Of a stretch of 16,680 nucleotides of DNA, positions 15,038-16,680 are shown piece after piece (within the stretch, counting starts at the first letter, position 1; each line of letters begins with the position of its first letter). Source of the DNA: an uncultured Clostridia bacterium (GTDB lineage Bacteria > Bacillota > Clostridia > Peptostreptococcales > Anaerovoracaceae); contig CALHKP010000009.1 in assembly GCA_938034165.1 (NCBI GenBank), forward strand, positions 1-16,680, given 5' to 3'. Under the pieces are notes generated by a model that saw nothing but the letters and a program-made list of their open reading frames with translations, was not told the origin of the DNA and did no database searches. Both the position numbers and the translations under genes were made by a program.

Positions 15038-15463
15038 CTAATCTTCAACTACGATACCCATGCTTCTAGCTGTACCCTTGATCATGTCTGTTGCTGCTTC
15101 AAGGGAAGCTGCATTTAGGTCTTTCATCTTAATCTGTGCAATTTCTTCAGCCTGTGCTCTTGAAATAGTAGCAACCTTTTTCTTGTTAGGTTCGCCTGAA
15201 GCTGCATCAAGTCCTGCTGCCTTCTTTAGAAGAACTGCTGCTGGTGGTGTTTTGCAAACAAATGTGAATGATCTGTCAGCGTATACAGTAATTACAACCG
15301 GGATAATCATTCCTGGCTGATCCTGTGTTCTAGCATTGAACTGCTTACAGAAGTCCATGATGTTTACACCTTTCTGACCTAGTGCTGGACCAACTGGTGG
15401 TGCTGGAGTAGCATTACCTGCCGCAATCTGAAGTTTAATATAACCTTCGATTTTCTTTGCCAT
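15038..15463 (-). CDS. rplK: 50S ribosomal protein L11
   Basis: This is L11, which binds the GTPase-associated region of 23S rRNA at the base of the stalk. It is the target region of thiopeptides and is needed for RelA activation in many bacteria. It has 141 residues, the normal length. The N-terminal domain shows IAAGNATPAPPVGPALGQKG (residues 13-32), with the prolines linked to thiostrepton action intact. The C-terminal rRNA-binding domain contains SFTFVCKTPPAAVLLKKAAG. The ATG at 15463 has AAAGGAG upstream. It follows nusG after 26 nt and precedes the L1-type operator and rplA. Confidence 0.99.
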   Translation of the reverse strand: MAKKIEGYIKLQIAAGNATPAPPVGPALGQKGVNIMDFCKQFNARTQDQPGMIIPVVITVYADRSFTFVCKTPPAAVLLKKAAGLDAASGEPNKKKVATISRAQAEEIAQIKMKDLNAASLEAATDMIKGTARSMGIVVED

Positions 15464-15489
15464 TTTGTATCTCCTTTCTCTGCAGTAAA

Positions 15490-16065
15490 CTACAGTTTTT
15501 CTACCTGGTTAAACTCAAGTTCAACCGGTGTATCTCGACCGAACATCGAAACCTTAACTGTCAGTACCTGTTTTTCTGCGTTCATTTCGAGAACCTCTCC
15601 CATGAAGTTTTCGAATGGACCACTTATAACACGCACTGTGTCTCCGACTTCAACATCCAGTTCGATATAAACTTTTTCTATACCCATTCTTGCCACTTCC
15701 TCATCGGTTAGCGGAATAGGGTCGGAGCCATGACCTACAAATCCGGTTACTCCCTGTGTGTTTCTTACCAGGTACCAGGATTCGTTGGTAACAATCATCT
15801 TGATTATTACATAACCCGGGAACATCTTTCTTGTTTTGACCTTCCTCTGGCCGTCTTTTAATTCGACTTTTTCTTCAGTAGGTACTACGATGTCCAGAAT
15901 TAAATCCTGCATACCACGGTTTTCAACCATTTTTTCGATATTCACTTTTACTTTATTTTCGTGACCCGAATAAGTATGTACTACATACCATTTGGCCTGA
16001 CCGTCGCCTCTTACACCTTCGCCTTCAAGGGGTGACGCTGCTTTATTTGTTTCATATTCAGACAT
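15490..16065 (-). CDS. nusG: Transcription termination/antitermination factor NusG
   Basis: NusG binds the clamp of RNA polymerase and couples elongation to translation or to Rho. It has 191 residues. The NGN domain starts at KWYVVHTYSGHE (25-36) and includes KMFPGYVIIKM (80-90). The C-terminal KOW domain begins at VGDTVRVISGPFENFMGEV (140-158). The first 24 residues are a poorly conserved extension, somewhat longer than usual, containing SPLEGEGVRGDG, which reads like translated repeat-like DNA. The ATG at 16065 has AGAAGGTG upstream, with no better start nearer the domain. It lies 18 nt after secE and 26 nt before rplK. Confidence 0.98.
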   Translation of the reverse strand: MSEYETNKAASPLEGEGVRGDGQAKWYVVHTYSGHENKVKVNIEKMVENRGMQDLILDIVVPTEEKVELKDGQRKVKTRKMFPGYVIIKMIVTNESWYLVRNTQGVTGFVGHGSDPIPLTDEEVARMGIEKVYIELDVEVGDTVRVISGPFENFMGEVLEMNAEKQVLTVKVSMFGRDTPVELEFNQVEKL

Positions 16066-16083
16066 ATTCGCACCTTCTAAATC

Positions 16084-16329
16084 TTAGTTTAATGTAATAC
16101 CAAGTACACCCTTAAGTGCAGCAAGCACACCTGTGTCAATCAGCCAGAAGCCAAGTGCAAATACTGCACATGTTCCCAGCACTACAGCTGTGTATGATCC
16201 AAGTTCTTTCTTTGTTGGCCATACAACCTTGCTCATTTCCTGTTTTACACCTCTGAAATATTCTTTTGGGCTTGTCTTTTTGTTTGCCTGAGCAGCAACG
16301 GCTTTTTTTACCTGATTCTTATTAGACAT
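16084..16329 (-). CDS. secE: Preprotein translocase subunit SecE
   Basis: SecE is the small essential subunit that clamps SecY in the membrane translocon. The protein has 81 residues, as expected for the single-span Gram-positive form. After a Lys-rich N-terminus comes the amphipathic helix with EYFRGVKQEMSKVVWPTKKE (23-42), including the conserved VVWPTKKEL, then one membrane segment (about 45-66). Its ribosome binding site AGGAG overlaps the rpmG stop codon TAG, and the start lies 11 nt after rpmG, so translation is probably coupled. nusG follows after 18 nt, the conserved arrangement. Confidence 0.97.
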   Translation of the reverse strand: MSNKNQVKKAVAAQANKKTSPKEYFRGVKQEMSKVVWPTKKELGSYTAVVLGTCAVFALGFWLIDTGVLAALKGVLGITLN

Positions 16330-16340
16330 ATTGCCATCTC

Positions 16341-16490
16341 CTATTTTGTTTCTTTGTGAAGTGTTTCCTTCTTACAGAATTTGCAATATTTCTTAAGTTC
16401 GATACGATCTGGATCGTTCTTCTTGTTCTTAATTGTGTTGTAGTTTCTCTGCTTACATTCTGTGCAAGCCAGTGTTACTTTAACTCTCAT
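16341..16490 (-). CDS. rpmG: 50S ribosomal protein L33
   Basis: L33 is a small protein of the 50S subunit near the E site. The gene codes for 49 residues, beginning MRVKVTLACTECKQRNY and ending KKETLHKETK. The two Cys pairs (Cys9/Cys12 and Cys36/Cys39) show that this is the zinc-binding form. Many Firmicutes also carry a zinc-free paralogue used in zinc starvation; whether one exists here cannot be seen. The ATG at 16490 has GGAGGA 8 nt upstream. It is the first gene after a strong promoter and is followed after 11 nt by secE, as in many Clostridia. Confidence 0.97.
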   Translation of the reverse strand: MRVKVTLACTECKQRNYNTIKNKKNDPDRIELKKYCKFCKKETLHKETK

Positions 16491-16518
16491 CTTGATTGTC
16501 CTCCGTAAACTCAAAATT

Positions 16519-16541
16519 CAGAGCCTGTATAGCGGGCTCTG
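16519..16541 (-). other. Hairpin in the rpmG 5' UTR
   Basis: CAGAGCC, 9-nt loop CGCTATACA, GGCTCTG: 7 perfect pairs. It lies between the promoter and the rpmG ribosome binding site and is followed by GAATTTTGAGTTT. That U-tract is interrupted, so at most it is a weak attenuator. It may instead protect the 5' end of the mRNA. Confidence 0.45.
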
Positions 16542-16570
16542 TTTAGTAATAATCATAAAGTTGCCTATTA

Positions 16571-16599
16571 ACTATACCTTATAAACATGTCAATGTCAA
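16571..16599 (-). promoter_or_regulatory. Promoter of the rpmG-secE-nusG-rplKAJL unit
   Basis: -35 TTGACA (16599-16594, full consensus), 17-bp spacer, -10 TATAGT (16576-16571, five of six). A second TTGACA follows directly (16593-16588), but it is only 11 bp from the -10 box and so not in a usable position for it. Transcription would start near 16564, giving a leader of about 75 nt. The upstream flank has the A-run AAAAAAATATTGACA, which could act as an UP element. Beyond it, 16615-16680 shows nothing I can assign. Confidence 0.8.
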
Positions 16600-16680
16600 T
16601 ATTTTTTTGCTATTCTTCCATAACTTTTATGTATCAAATGTGATATTGTCTTAGTATAACGAAACTGATTATGTCCCAAT

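Noticed and set aside
16600..16680. Second promoter or short gene upstream of the rpmG promoter
   Set aside because: TATACT and TTGATA-like hexamers occur but without properly spaced partners, and no reading frame with a ribosome binding site is present.
1..16680. Mobile elements, CRISPR arrays, tRNA or rRNA genes
   Set aside because: No regularly spaced direct repeats, transposase-like frames, cloverleaf structures or rRNA-length matches were seen. The only rRNA-like stretch is the short S7-site resemblance at 2762-2820.

Overview
The window is a chromosomal ribosomal-protein / RNA-polymerase supercluster from a low-to-mid GC Firmicute, most likely a member of the Clostridia. The evidence is the Firmicute-type S12 with its insertion before the PQKRGVCT motif, RpoC without the large proteobacterial insertion, acidic C-terminal tails on RpoB and RpoC, strong AGGAGG-type ribosome binding sites, and the order rpmG-secE-nusG-rplKA-rplJL-rpoBC-rpsLG-fusA-tuf. 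I cannot name the genus. Every convincing gene lies on the minus strand, so transcription runs from high to low coordinates. No mobile element, CRISPR array, tRNA or rRNA gene was seen.

Layout in order of transcription. (1) 16680-13080: a consensus promoter (TTGACA, 17 bp, TATAGT) drives rpmG, secE, nusG, rplK, rplA, rplJ and rplL, ending at a strong intrinsic terminator. Two autoregulatory RNA elements sit inside: an L1-type operator between rplK and rplA, and an L10 leader with a terminator/antiterminator switch before rplJ. (2) 13044-11094: a separate cistron for a Uup/YfmR-like ABC-F ATPase, with its own extended -10 promoter and its own terminator. (3) 11061-3470: rpoB and rpoC from a good promoter (TTGAAA, 17 bp, TAAAAT with TG extension). 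(4) 3461-1: rpsL, rpsG, fusA and the first 17 codons of tuf. They have a plausible promoter of their own just after rpoC and a 12-bp perfect hairpin in the rpsL leader.

The genes form a growth-rate-controlled module. It holds the ribosomal stalk and L1/L11 proteins, the SecE translocon subunit, the NusG elongation factor, the two large RNA polymerase subunits, the decoding-site proteins S12 and S7, and elongation factors EF-G and EF-Tu. Three intercistronic RNAs give the ribosomal proteins control over their own synthesis.

The most interesting item is the unusually long (248 nt) and highly structured rpsL-rpsG spacer. A stretch of it resembles the helix-43 part of the 16S rRNA site bound by protein S7 (AGUAAUC, short hairpin, GGUGAA, directly beside a helix). 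I propose it as an S7 autoregulatory operator acting by rRNA mimicry. Whether it belongs to an already catalogued RNA family could not be checked.

Several starts were moved inward from the longest reading frame on ribosome-binding-site evidence: rpoC to a TTG at 7303, rpoB to an ATG at 10982, and the ABC-F gene to an ATG at 12994.
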